Below, one piece after another: positions 9,035-18,461 of a DNA stretch of 64,000 nt. Location: assembly GCF_012113595.1 (NCBI RefSeq), contig NZ_CP050831.1, positions 930,001 to 994,000 of the forward strand, written 5' to 3'. Positions within the stretch are counted from its first letter, which is position 1; each line of letters opens with the position of its first letter. Source of the stretch: Bacteroides faecium. GTDB lineage: Bacteria > Bacteroidota > Bacteroidia > Bacteroidales > Bacteroidaceae. The notes below the pieces were generated by a model. The model ran no database searches. It was not told the origin of the DNA and was given only the letters and a program-made list of their open reading frames with translations. The translations under genes and the position numbers were made by a program.

Positions 9035-9544
9035 ATGACCTATTCAAAAGAGAAGAAGTACAAAGACTTTGAAGCATTGTTCCGGGCGAATTATACCCGG
9101 CTATATTTCTATGCGTTCAACCTGGTCAACGACCAGGAATGTGCAGAGGATATAGTGGGAGACACCTTTAGCTATTTATGGGAAAACTATGATACGGTAG
9201 TGGGAGACGTTTCGCCACTACCTTTATTATATTCCCTCGTCCGCAATAGCTGCATCGACCACCTGCGCCACTGCGACGTTAAGAGCAGATACGCTTCCAA
9301 TATCTCGCAGAACGCCGAACAGTGGGAAGAGAACAGTGACGACGAAGAACATCAGGAACGTATCTCCCAAGTGATGTCCGCCATCAACCAACTCCCGCCG
9401 CAGACCCGCAAAGTCTTTGAAGCCTGCTTTCTCCACGGAAAGAAATATAAAGAAGCGGCAGAAGAAATGGGCATCACGGTCAACACTGTAAAAACACTCA
9501 TATCCAGAGCCTTATCTTTCGTCAGAAATAAAACCGAGAAATAA
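9035..9544 (+). CDS. ECF-type RNA polymerase sigma factor
   Basis: A 169-residue sigma-70 family protein with only regions 2 and 4. Region 2 spans about residues 10-75 (YTRLYFYAFNLVNDQECAED, then LVRNSCIDHLRH), and region 4 about 110-165 (INQLPPQTRKVFEACFLHGK, then the helix-turn-helix EAAEEMGITVNTVKTLISRA). The size and the FecR gene downstream place it in the Bacteroidetes FecI-like group that pairs with STN-type SusC transporters. It should recognise the paired motif found at 9578-9609 and 12116-12147. It starts 2 bp after a glycosyltransferase gene with no obvious promoter between them. Confidence 0.93.
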   Translation: MTYSKEKKYKDFEALFRANYTRLYFYAFNLVNDQECAEDIVGDTFSYLWENYDTVVGDVSPLPLLYSLVRNSCIDHLRHCDVKSRYASNISQNAEQWEENSDDEEHQERISQVMSAINQLPPQTRKVFEACFLHGKKYKEAAEEMGITVNTVKTLISRALSFVRNKTEK

Positions 9545-9577
9545 AAATGGCGCACGAAGACAAAAAAGAGTTTTTAT

Positions 9578-9609
9578 TGTCACCCATTTCTTATAGCACA
9601 ACGTAATAA
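9578..9609 (+). promoter_or_regulatory. Putative ECF-sigma promoter before fecR
   Basis: TGTCACCC at 9578-9585, 16 bp, then CGTAATAA at 9602-9609, followed shortly by atatagaa. The same two boxes with the same 16-bp gap recur at 12116-12147 before susC. The boxes would be the -35 and -10 elements read by the sigma factor encoded just upstream. Confidence 0.75.
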
Positions 9610-9619
9610 TATATAGAAT

Positions 9620-10783
9620 ATGAAAACTGAAGAGCAACACATGCAGGAGCAAGATTACGAATATGCCTTACGGGCATTGGACGACTGGAAATTCCGCCAG
9701 TCGGAAGAATTCATTGCCTGGCTCGAAGAGGAATCCCACTACGCTTTGTTCCGTGAAATAATGGACAGCCGGGAAGCCTTGATGAATCTGAGTCCGCAGA
9801 TGGCGCCGGATGTGGAGAAAGCCTGGAAACGGGTAGACCCGCATCACCAAACGTCCTCATTCAGAAAGTATTATTTATGGGCGGCAAGTGCGGCAGCTAT
9901 CGCCTTGCTCGTCATAGGTTATTCATTCTTCTCTACCACAGAAGAAAATCCGTATACAGAAGTGGCGGTTGTTTTCCCCGCTTCTGAAAGAGTGCAGAGC
10001 ATAGAACTACAAACCGGTGACGGACAGATTGTGCCTGTCACCAGTGAAGCAAACAAACATTTATTAGCGAAGACAGGGGCTCAACTGGAAAATGAGTCCC
10101 TAAGATACCAACACGTCACCGAAGCGGAAGAGCCGGTGGCTACACATATATTAAGCACGCCGAGAGGTAAGAATTTCAAAATCGTACTGGAAGACGGAAC
10201 GGAAGTCTGGCTGAATGCGGAAAGCAAGCTGCACTATCCCAACCGGTTTGCCGGCAAAGAACGGAGAGTGGAACTGGAAGGGGAAGCATTTTTCCATGTC
10301 GCCAAAGATGCCGGCCGTCCTTTCATCGTAAAAAGCGGAACAGCGGAAACGCGTGTACTGGGAACCGAATTCAACTTTCGGTCTTATCCCCACGAAAGCA
10401 GGCATGTCACACTGGTATCGGGCAGTGTCATCGTATCCGACACTCAAAAAGAGAATGAATTGCAGCTTCATCCCGGCGAGGATGCTCCCCTGGATGAAAA
10501 CGACTCGATGCTCATCCCGCGCAAAGTAGACATCAATGAGTACGTAGCTTGGAAAGAGGATTTATTCTGTTTCAGAGAAGCGCAGCTCGTTGAAATCATG
10601 AAAGCCATCGGGCGCTGGTATAACTTGTCTATCGTTTTCGCGGACGAAGCGTCCATGCACTATCATTTCAATTTCTGGGCGGAACGTACAGACCAGCCGG
10701 AACAAGTTCTCAAACTTCTCAATCAGGTAGGAAAAGTGAAGGCTACCCTCGAGGGTAACCGGATTACGATAAGTAAACTATAA
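9620..10783 (+). CDS. FecR family anti-sigma factor
   Basis: A 387-residue inner-membrane protein. The cytoplasmic N-terminal part (about 1-80) binds the sigma factor. One transmembrane helix lies near residues 83-101 (YYLWAASAAAIALLVIGYSF). The periplasmic FecR domain spans about 175-285 (STPRGKNFKIVLEDGTEVWL, AFFHVAKDAGRPFIV) and the C-terminal DUF4974 domain about 310-387. In this family, substrate binding by the STN-type SusC is relayed to FecR, which then releases or activates the sigma factor. The gene has its own copy of the ECF motif 11 bp before the start and is probably co-transcribed with the TlpA-like gene 12 bp downstream. Confidence 0.92.
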   Translation: MKTEEQHMQEQDYEYALRALDDWKFRQSEEFIAWLEEESHYALFREIMDSREALMNLSPQMAPDVEKAWKRVDPHHQTSSFRKYYLWAASAAAIALLVIGYSFFSTTEENPYTEVAVVFPASERVQSIELQTGDGQIVPVTSEANKHLLAKTGAQLENESLRYQHVTEAEEPVATHILSTPRGKNFKIVLEDGTEVWLNAESKLHYPNRFAGKERRVELEGEAFFHVAKDAGRPFIVKSGTAETRVLGTEFNFRSYPHESRHVTLVSGSVIVSDTQKENELQLHPGEDAPLDENDSMLIPRKVDINEYVAWKEDLFCFREAQLVEIMKAIGRWYNLSIVFADEASMHYHFNFWAERTDQPEQVLKLLNQVGKVKATLEGNRITISKL

Positions 10784-10795
10784 AAAAAGAGAACG

Positions 10796-11932
10796 ATGAA
10801 AATGAAAAGATTTTATGGACTTTGTATCTTCTTACCAGCAGTTTCTATGGCTGTGGCGCAAGTGCCCTACCAGATTGAAGGAACCTGGGAGAACGGAGCT
10901 GGAAAAACTGTTTATCTGCAGAAATACATCACGGCCGATAGCCTGCAAGCTATCGACTCAGTAAAGGTTGCCTCGGATTTCTCTTTCTCACTGAAAGGAA
11001 AGGTAAAAGAGGAACAGCGGATGTCCATCAGTTGCAGCCCCAAGAATAAAGCTGAAATCTTTGTCAATGCCACTCCCCTTCAAGTGACTATCGAAGAGAA
11101 AACAGTCACCGACAAGAAAGGGAAAACACGTAATACCACCCATATAGAAGTTAATGGCGGCCGCGAACAAGAAGTATTGAAAGCAGGCGGAACGCTTTCT
11201 ACCACCGCTTCTTTCTTCCAATTGGGAAAGATGATAACACTGTCACAAGCATTGAACTCAAAAGATACGACGGCCATTGATTCGGCCAAATACAAAGTAG
11301 CCATGATAGACAGCCTGATTGCAAGGTCGGTGCAGAACTATATGGATACCACCCGCAATGACATTGCCTCAACTTATTTCTTCGAGCGTTATCTAATGAC
11401 GAACCAAACACTGGACGAGGTGCTTTCTTTCTATGACAAGCTGACAGACCGGGTAAAGAAATCGGCTCCGGGGTTGGTTTTGAAGCAAAAGATAGAAGAT
11501 ATGCAACAGGTCAATATAGGTGGAATGGTGCCTAACTTTGAACTGACTACTCCCGAAGGGAAGAAACTTTCCCTGTATGAGCTCCGCGGACACATCGTGT
11601 TGCTGGACTTTTGGGCGTCCTGGTGTGGCCCCTGCCTGGCGGAAGTGCCCAACTTGAAAGCAATCTACGAGAAATATCAGAGCAAAGGGCTGGAAATTCT
11701 CGGCGTATCACTGGACGAGAAAGAAGCTGCCTGGAAAGGTGCCATCGAAAGAAAAGGACTAACCTGGAAGCACGTATCCTCACTGAAAGGATGGAAATGC
11801 CCCATAGCGCAAATGTTCAAAGTGACGGGTATTCCCCGCATGTATATCATCGACGCGCAAGGAAAAATCATAGCACAAGACCTGCGCGGAGAAAAACTTG
11901 CCCAAAAGATGGATGAGCTTTTCTCAAAATAG
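10796..11932 (+). CDS. TlpA-like thioredoxin-fold protein with N-terminal DUF4369
   Basis: A 378-residue exported protein. The signal peptide runs to about residue 21 (cleavage after SMAVAQ), then a DUF4369-like beta domain to about 130, a helical linker, and a thioredoxin/AhpC-TSA fold from about 240. The redox motif is C277-G-P-C280 within WASWCGPC. Such proteins reduce or exchange disulfides in the periplasm. It is unusual to find one between fecR and susC. A paralogue with the same opening (AQVPYQIEG) closes the locus at 18462. An in-frame ATG at 10802 is an equally possible start. Confidence 0.85.
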   Translation: MKMKRFYGLCIFLPAVSMAVAQVPYQIEGTWENGAGKTVYLQKYITADSLQAIDSVKVASDFSFSLKGKVKEEQRMSISCSPKNKAEIFVNATPLQVTIEEKTVTDKKGKTRNTTHIEVNGGREQEVLKAGGTLSTTASFFQLGKMITLSQALNSKDTTAIDSAKYKVAMIDSLIARSVQNYMDTTRNDIASTYFFERYLMTNQTLDEVLSFYDKLTDRVKKSAPGLVLKQKIEDMQQVNIGGMVPNFELTTPEGKKLSLYELRGHIVLLDFWASWCGPCLAEVPNLKAIYEKYQSKGLEILGVSLDEKEAAWKGAIERKGLTWKHVSSLKGWKCPIAQMFKVTGIPRMYIIDAQGKIIAQDLRGEKLAQKMDELFSK

Positions 11933-11954
11933 TTTTTTAACTCTGTAATACTAT

Positions 11955-12005
11955 AAACTGTCATATAGCCACACAAAACATGGTTGTATGGCAGTTTTAT
12001 TCTAT
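11955..12005 (+). terminator. Probable terminator after the fecR-tlpA unit
   Basis: aaactgtcat at 11955-11964 pairs with atggcagttt at 11988-11997 (10 bp with one G-U pair), followed by a T-rich stretch. It separates the fecR-tlpA transcript from the susC promoter. Confidence 0.5.
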
Positions 12006-12115
12006 TAACACCTTTCATTTTGCCACACAACTCAAGTGTTTAGTTGTTGCATAATTATTCAGAAAGCATAAATTAAAACTAATTGCCTGTGTTTTCTCAA
12101 AAAAAGTTTCTTTTC

Positions 12116-12147
12116 TGTCACCCATTCCCGATGACAAAACGTAATAA
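12116..12147 (+). promoter_or_regulatory. Putative ECF-sigma promoter before susC
   Basis: TGTCACCC at 12116-12123, 16 bp, then CGTAATAA at 12140-12147, followed by catatagaa. Both boxes and the spacing equal those before fecR. The predicted start site leaves a leader of roughly 75 bases before the ATG at 12231. Confidence 0.78.
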
Positions 12148-12230
12148 ACATATAGAAGGCTTAAAAAAGCTTACAGAAGGGTTTTATAGGAGTAAAAGAA
12201 CAAAATTTGTCAAACACTAAATGCATAATC

Positions 12231-15200
12231 ATGGTGGAAATTGGGACTAATTCCTTCAAAAGGAGCAGAATGAATCACTTTGCGGCCAAAATGTTCTGGT
12301 TGTTGTTGACCTTAACAGTATTCAGCGCCAATATCCGGGGACAACAAAGTGAAAAGAGGATTTCACTTGAGTTCAAAAATGAACGGCTTGCCAATGCTTT
12401 CAAGAAAATAGAGGAAGCAAGCGGATACAAGTTTATCTTTAACTATGAGGATATCTTTGCCTATGGCGTCACGGGGAGTATCAGGAACAAGACAGTCACC
12501 GAAGCGCTGGATGAAGTGATTGGCAAAAAGCCGTTGGTGTATAAGATAGACGGCAATTTTATTACGATTGCCCTGAAACCCGGCAGTCCGGAAGCTGAAG
12601 CAAAATCCAGGCTATGCCAGTTGGACGGTATCGTCATAGACGAAAACAGGCAGCCGCTTCCGGGAGCGCACGTCATCATTGAGGGAACGAAATGGGTGAC
12701 AACCACGGATATAAACGGGGCTTACAACTTTCTAGTTGAAAACAGCACAACTTACACGCTCCGGTTTTCTTATCTGGGAATGCAAACAAGACAAGTCAAA
12801 GTATCTGTCGAAAAGGGACTTGCCAACAAGAAGGTATCTCCTGTCATCTTGAAAGAAAGCGATGCCGCCTTGAGTGAGGTTGTCATCACAGGTTATCAGG
12901 TGATGGACCGCCGTGAATCCGCCAGTGCGGTTTCCTCTATAAAAGCTGCGGACATCATGGTGCAGGGAGTCAGTTCTATCGACCAGATGCTTCAGGGTAC
13001 TATACCGGGCATGGCGGTAATGAATACTTCGGGTGAGCCTAGTGCCACTCCCAAAATCCGTATCCGTGGTAACGCCACCATCAACGGTAATAAATCGCCG
13101 GTATGGGTGGTGGACGGAGTTATCCTTGAACAGGATGTACCTTTCACTGCTTCGGATATCAATAGTGAAGATGCCGAATATCTGATAGGTAACGCCATCT
13201 CGGGGGTAAATCCGCAGGATATTGAAAGTATCACTGTATTGAAAGATGCATCGGCAACCGCCATTTATGGTGTGAAAGCCGCTAATGGGGTGATTGTGGT
13301 TACCACCAAGAAAGGAAAGGCAGGACGTCCCGTCATTACTTATAATGGTAATGTCACGCTGAATACCCGTCCTTCCTACTCCAACTATCATCAGATGAAT
13401 TCGCAGGAACGTATCGCTTTCTCCAAACAGTTGGTTGATGCCGGATACAACTTCGGACGCACGCCGTATGGTCCGACATACGAGGGGGCTTATGAAGCAT
13501 TGATGAACAAAGACATGACTCTGGACGAGTTCAAATCGGAAGTCGGCGCCATGCAGACAAGGAATACGGACTGGTTCAAGCATTTGTTCCGCAACAGCAT
13601 CACGCATACTCACAACGTCAGCGTGTCCGGCGGTACGGAGAAAATGACTTATTACATCTCTGCCGGTTATCAGAATATCGAAGGCGCGGCTAAAGGTTCG
13701 GATACTGAAAAAATCAGTACGCTGGCTAAGATGACGATGGATATTAACAAGCACATCAGCTTTACCGCCAAAGTGGACTTCACCAATACTGCCAATAGCG
13801 GATACAGTTCTTCTGTCAATCCTTTCAACTATGCATATAACAAGTCAAGAACCATTCCTGCTTTCAACAATGACGGCTCATATTATATGACTTATGAGAA
13901 AGCCGGAAACACCGGAACAAAGTCTATCGGCTATAATATCCTCAAAGAGCTGGATAATACCGGAAAATCATCGCAACTGGATGATTTCAACGCCTTGCTC
14001 CAACTGGATGTGAATATCATCAGCGGACTGAAGTATACCGGTACTTTCTCTTACCACAATACCAATACGGCACAAAGGGACTGGGCTACCGAACAGTCTT
14101 ACAACATAAGCGATATCAGAGGATGGGATTATGGTATGTACACTCCCTATGATACGGATATTTATAATGCGTCCGCACTCCCTTACGGTGGTATGCTGTA
14201 TCAATCCAACCTGCGTAAAACGGGTTATACCATTAGAAACCAAGTAAGTTACACCGGAATATTCGGTGGATACCATCACGTCAATGTCATGGCAGGTACG
14301 GAAGCACGACGCAATGCTTACAAAGGCGTAGGAATCACGGGCTACGGCTGGACACCGGAATTCGGCGAGAAATTCAATCCGGTGATAACCGAGCTGTTCA
14401 CCAGTCAGTATATACAGACGGGAAAGACGCTTCCTGCCAATACCAATTCCTTCACACAGGTTGCCTCTTTCTACGGCGTGGCTTCCTACTCATATGACAA
14501 CCGCTATATTCTGAATATGAATATCCGTTCGGATGGTTCCAACAAATTCGGCAGCAATCCCAAATACCGCTGGTTGCCTACTTACTCATTCGCGGTGAAA
14601 TGGAATTTGATGAACGAAGCATTCCTGAAAGATGTTTCCTGGATAGACAATCTGGCTCTCAGAAGTTCCTACGGTATCCAGGGAAATATCCACGAAGATT
14701 CCTCGCCCTATCTGATAATCACGACTGGTAATAGGGTGGAGAATATTCCGACTTCAAGTATCCGTTTATTGCCCAACCCCGACTTGAGATGGGAGAAAAC
14801 ACGTTCGTGGAACGCTGCTGTCGACTTCTCCTTGCTCGAAGGACGGCTAAGAGGTGGACTCGATGTCTACGGCAAGAAAACATCTGACCTGATTATGAGT
14901 AAAACGGTAGCCTCATCCAACGGAAGAACCCTGCTATATTATAACGCAGGAGAAATGACCAACAAGGGGGTGGAAGGTTTTGTCAACATCGGACTTTTAA
15001 AGCGGAAAGACTGGGAATGGAGAATCGGCATGAACTTCAGCCGCAACATCAATAAAATCACTTATGCCAACCCGGAAGATTTAAGTGATGTGGAGATTGT
15101 AGAAAAGATGCTGAATGGTAGTCTCGCCATAGAAGGAGCCCCTATCGGTTCCCTTTACGCTTATGAGTTTGCAGGTATCAATCAGGACAACGGCTATGCC

Positions 15201-15839
15201 ATGTTCTATACAAGGGATGGAAGAGAATCGATCCGGGGCTCAAAGACGGATATGAGACTAGTACGCTGCGGCTCCATCTTCCCCAAACTGACCGGTGGAT
15301 TCGACACGCAACTTCGTTATAAGGATTTCTCTTTATCCATGAATTTCACTTATAGTATCGGAAGCGTGGCACGGATTCCCAATTATTACGCAGATAATAC
15401 ACATTATATAGATCCGTTGAGCAACCTTTCCACCGACTGGCTGAAGTGCTGGAACAAGCCCGGCGACCAGACCATCTATCCGGCGTCGTATAACAGCACC
15501 GCATTGACCAACTACTTCGGAACGGAAGCGGGAGCCGCTTACGATACTTATGACGCGACAATAAAAGGAAAAACTATTTATCCATACGAAATGTATAATT
15601 ACAGCAATATCAGGGTGGCGAAAGCTGATTTTCTCAAACTGAAACTCGTTTCGCTTAGTTACAATTTCCCCAAAAAGATGTTGCAACCGTTGAATGTCAA
15701 CAGTCTGATGCTGCGTTTTCAGGTAACTAATCTGTTCACCATTGCGGACAAGAAGTGGAACGGGCTGGATCCGGAAACGAACGGAGCCAATATCCCCGCT
15801 TTACCGACATTCAGTTTAGGAGTAAATGTTTCATTTTAA
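12231..15839 (+). CDS. SusC/RagA family TonB-dependent transporter with STN signalling domain
   Basis: A 1202-residue outer-membrane transporter. After a signal peptide (FWLLLTLTVFSANIRG) it carries an STN domain (about 35-110; ISLEFKNERLANAFKKIEEA) that signals to FecR. A carboxypeptidase-D-like beta-sandwich follows (about 125-205), then the plug domain (SEVVITGYQ, then MLQGTIPGMAVMNTSGEPSA) and a 22-strand barrel ending in F. The STN domain fits control by the ECF/FecR pair. The start is ambiguous: ATG 12231 gives the long basic leader seen in related proteins, ATG 12270 is preceded by AGGAG at 12261, and a TTG lies at 12207. The imported substrate is unknown, since no glycoside hydrolase lies in this unit. 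Confidence 0.93.
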   Translation: MVEIGTNSFKRSRMNHFAAKMFWLLLTLTVFSANIRGQQSEKRISLEFKNERLANAFKKIEEASGYKFIFNYEDIFAYGVTGSIRNKTVTEALDEVIGKKPLVYKIDGNFITIALKPGSPEAEAKSRLCQLDGIVIDENRQPLPGAHVIIEGTKWVTTTDINGAYNFLVENSTTYTLRFSYLGMQTRQVKVSVEKGLANKKVSPVILKESDAALSEVVITGYQVMDRRESASAVSSIKAADIMVQGVSSIDQMLQGTIPGMAVMNTSGEPSATPKIRIRGNATINGNKSPVWVVDGVILEQDVPFTASDINSEDAEYLIGNAISGVNPQDIESITVLKDASATAIYGVKAANGVIVVTTKKGKAGRPVITYNGNVTLNTRPSYSNYHQMNSQERIAFSKQLVDAGYNFGRTPYGPTYEGAYEALMNKDMTLDEFKSEVGAMQTRNTDWFKHLFRNSITHTHNVSVSGGTEKMTYYISAGYQNIEGAAKGSDTEKISTLAKMTMDINKHISFTAKVDFTNTANSGYSSSVNPFNYAYNKSRTIPAFNNDGSYYMTYEKAGNTGTKSIGYNILKELDNTGKSSQLDDFNALLQLDVNIISGLKYTGTFSYHNTNTAQRDWATEQSYNISDIRGWDYGMYTPYDTDIYNASALPYGGMLYQSNLRKTGYTIRNQVSYTGIFGGYHHVNVMAGTEARRNAYKGVGITGYGWTPEFGEKFNPVITELFTSQYIQTGKTLPANTNSFTQVASFYGVASYSYDNRYILNMNIRSDGSNKFGSNPKYRWLPTYSFAVKWNLMNEAFLKDVSWIDNLALRSSYGIQGNIHEDSSPYLIITTGNRVENIPTSSIRLLPNPDLRWEKTRSWNAAVDFSLLEGRLRGGLDVYGKKTSDLIMSKTVASSNGRTLLYYNAGEMTNKGVEGFVNIGLLKRKDWEWRIGMNFSRNINKITYANPEDLSDVEIVEKMLNGSLAIEGAPIGSLYAYEFAGINQDNGYAMFYTRDGRESIRGSKTDMRLVRCGSIFPKLTGGFDTQLRYKDFSLSMNFTYSIGSVARIPNYYADNTHYIDPLSNLSTDWLKCWNKPGDQTIYPASYNSTALTNYFGTEAGAAYDTYDATIKGKTIYPYEMYNYSNIRVAKADFLKLKLVSLSYNFPKKMLQPLNVNSLMLRFQVTNLFTIADKKWNGLDPETNGANIPALPTFSLGVNVSF

Positions 15840-15858
15840 CATCAAATAGCTAGAAATC

Positions 15859-17472
15859 ATGAATAAGAAAATTATACATATAGCGTCTTTTACGGCTATC
15901 CTGTCGCTCTTTTCATGCAGCGACTATCTGAAAGAGGACTCAGCAGACTTGCTGATACCCGAATCTGTAACCGATTTTGTCCCGCTGCTTTTGGGAGAAG
16001 GTTATCCCGACCGGTTCGGCTCGCAAATATCTTTTGTCAACCTGATGACGGACGATGTAGAAATGGGCCCTCTCTACTATACTACGGAGCAGAAAAACGA
16101 CAAGTATTGTACCACCTGGCGGGAAGGAATAGATGCCAAGGCGGGATATGGTGAAGCTGCTTTCGTATGGCAGAGTGATTATTCGGAAAATATCAAAGAC
16201 GGATTCTGGAGCGGACGGTATAGCAACATACTGGGATGTAACACTATTATCAATGCCTTGCCGGAAATGACTTATGCAGAAACGGAAGAAGGACTTTACC
16301 GGGCATTGGCGGCACAGGCATATGCACTGCGCGCTTATCATTACTTCTGCCTGATAAATACGTATGCCCTTCCTTACTCGACAGCCAACCTGGATAAACC
16401 GGGCGTTGTGATAAAGACCAGCCCGGAAATACAAATTGCTCCGCAACCGAGGGCTACTATCAGAGAGGTATATGCATTAATCAATGATGACATAAAGAAG
16501 GCACAGGAGTATATGGCGGGAGCTGTATTCCAATGTGAAAAGTATACCGGCAGAAAACCGGAAATTACTTCTGCTGCCATCTATTTCCTGGCAGCACGAA
16601 TCGCTTTGTTCCAGCAGGACTGGGACGGGGTTATCTCGGCGGCTGAGAAGTTTCTGGCCAAGAATTCCTCTATCCACGACTTGAATAATGAAGATGCAAC
16701 CTTATTCGGGTACGTTTCATCTTTCGAGAAGACCGGCTTTTGCGCCAACAACCAGCAACTGGATGAAGTAGTCTTCGGATTCGGACGGAGTGACGGTGGT
16801 TATGATTATCTTGCGCCGAACAGTCCTGTGCTCATGTACTACGAATATGGCTTTCATACTTCGTGGACAGGGGAAAATTCTTTAATCGGACTATATAATG
16901 AGGACGACTTGCGGCTTCAAGCTTATTTCCAAAGAAGATATAACAAATCCGGTAACACATTCAATCCTACTTATTATGCGGGACAATACCACCCGCACAA
17001 ATACGACCAGAGAGCGGGCACAAACTATTCCAGTCAGGCCTGGAGAACTCCCGAACTTTACTTGAACCTGGCAGAAGCATATACACAGAAAGCAAGCGGT
17101 GTCAGCAATGACGCTATCGGGTTACTCAACCAACTGCGGGTAAAGAAATACAAATCGGGAAGCCCCGATGCCGAAAAGCAAGTCTCGGACTTCGCAACAA
17201 AAGATGATTTAATTCAATTCATCTGGCAGGAGCGTCGCAGGGAGTTGTGTTTTGAAGAAATTATGCGTTTTTGGGATATGCGCCGCCAGGGTATGCCGTC
17301 TGTGGAGCATCAGCTTTTCAGTTCGCCCAAAGAGTACTCGGTATATCGTCTGAAAACGGGAAGTCCGAACTATGTGCTTCCTATTCCCGAAGATGAGACT
17401 AGTTATAATAATGCTATTGAGAACAACCAGCGGGAAGTTATCGCTTCTTCTTCGCAGGGAACACTTGAATAA
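15859..17472 (+). CDS. SusD/RagB family outer-membrane lipoprotein
   Basis: A 537-residue lipoprotein. The signal peptide ends in the lipobox LFSCSDYL with the lipidated Cys near residue 21. The rest has the tetratricopeptide-like SusD architecture: YRALAAQAYALRAYHYFCLI near 150, ELYLNLAEAYTQ near 400 and the terminal helix region IWQERRRELCFEEIMRFWDM, hallmarks of the SusD/RagB fold. It binds substrate at the cell surface and forms the lid on the preceding SusC. It lies 19 bp after susC. Confidence 0.92.
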   Translation: MNKKIIHIASFTAILSLFSCSDYLKEDSADLLIPESVTDFVPLLLGEGYPDRFGSQISFVNLMTDDVEMGPLYYTTEQKNDKYCTTWREGIDAKAGYGEAAFVWQSDYSENIKDGFWSGRYSNILGCNTIINALPEMTYAETEEGLYRALAAQAYALRAYHYFCLINTYALPYSTANLDKPGVVIKTSPEIQIAPQPRATIREVYALINDDIKKAQEYMAGAVFQCEKYTGRKPEITSAAIYFLAARIALFQQDWDGVISAAEKFLAKNSSIHDLNNEDATLFGYVSSFEKTGFCANNQQLDEVVFGFGRSDGGYDYLAPNSPVLMYYEYGFHTSWTGENSLIGLYNEDDLRLQAYFQRRYNKSGNTFNPTYYAGQYHPHKYDQRAGTNYSSQAWRTPELYLNLAEAYTQKASGVSNDAIGLLNQLRVKKYKSGSPDAEKQVSDFATKDDLIQFIWQERRRELCFEEIMRFWDMRRQGMPSVEHQLFSSPKEYSVYRLKTGSPNYVLPIPEDETSYNNAIENNQREVIASSSQGTLE

Positions 17473-17494
17473 CAACCACTAAAAAAGTATCATT

Positions 17495-18430
17495 ATGATA
17501 AAGAATATACTATATGCATGGTGCATCGTCATGACAGTAGCCATAACCGCCTGCTCCGAGGACTCACTGACTCCCATAGACGAGCTCAACAGTACAATCT
17601 ATGACCCGGAAAGTACAGGAAAAACGGCAGTCGATACTCAGATTAATGCATTTTATGAGAAATACGGCAGTAAAATATTATATGATTTTCCAGCCAGTGA
17701 CCTGTATTTCGGATGGAGCAGCAGTGATATCAAATGGTATGTCCCTGTAGAAAAGGAAGGAAGCGAGTCATACATCAAACGCATGATTTCCTTTCTGGAG
17801 AACGACGCATTGAACGAATATCCGCCCGCATTCACAAAGAAATTTCTTCCATACAGAATCTTTCTAGTAGATTCCGTCTGTAACAATAAGGAATATAGTA
17901 AACTCGTGGATGTGCTGGAACTGAAAACACATGGCATAGTCATCGCCCACGTCAGCAAGGATATGGACGACTTGAAGGAAAAAGACTGGCAGGGGATGAA
18001 ATCTTCCATCAACACGGCATTACTAAACTCTATTTATACAGCCGTAGGTGTGGAGCCGACAGACTTTAATGCTACCAATGAGGCTTATTTTATAATAGAT
18101 GTTCTTCAAGACCCGCTGGGAGAATTTACGGATTTGGAGTATTCATGTTATTCGGCGACAGTTATCAATGCCAGTCCTATCTATGGTGGAGATATACTGT
18201 ACTACATCATGAATCCCAGCAATAACGAGGACTTCGGCTATTATGTATCTTTCATCATGAAAACACCCAAGACCAAAATAGACAGAGTATTCGAACGTTT
18301 CCCGAAAGTAAAGAACCGGGCTGCGTTAGCTTACAAGTTTATGCTGGAAAGAGCTGAAACCGACCTGATAGAATTTCAGAGGAACACTTATCCGGATGAC
18401 CCGCTTCCTGCTGATTATTTCTCCAGATAA
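17495..18430 (+). CDS. Lipoprotein resembling Mx1-type putative metallopeptidases but without the zinc motif
   Basis: A 311-residue lipoprotein (lipobox VAITACSED, Cys near residue 20). Its N-terminal half (DTQINAFYEKYGSKILYDF) and the later stretch NPSNNEDFGYYVSFIM resemble the layout of the putative zinc-binding peptidases often encoded after SusC/SusD pairs in Bacteroides. No HExxH motif is present, so peptidase activity is not supported. It may be a binding lipoprotein derived from that family, or unrelated. It follows susD by 22 bp and precedes the second TlpA-like gene, so it is part of the same transcript. The family assignment is by eye only. Confidence 0.5.
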   Translation: MIKNILYAWCIVMTVAITACSEDSLTPIDELNSTIYDPESTGKTAVDTQINAFYEKYGSKILYDFPASDLYFGWSSSDIKWYVPVEKEGSESYIKRMISFLENDALNEYPPAFTKKFLPYRIFLVDSVCNNKEYSKLVDVLELKTHGIVIAHVSKDMDDLKEKDWQGMKSSINTALLNSIYTAVGVEPTDFNATNEAYFIIDVLQDPLGEFTDLEYSCYSATVINASPIYGGDILYYIMNPSNNEDFGYYVSFIMKTPKTKIDRVFERFPKVKNRAALAYKFMLERAETDLIEFQRNTYPDDPLPADYFSR

Positions 18431-18461
18431 CTAATAGATATCCATAATAAATTAAATAAAT

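Noticed and set aside
12732..13754. 340-codon minus-strand frame opposite the susC plug region
   Set aside because: It is antisense to a highly conserved SusC segment and shows a composition typical of antisense translation.
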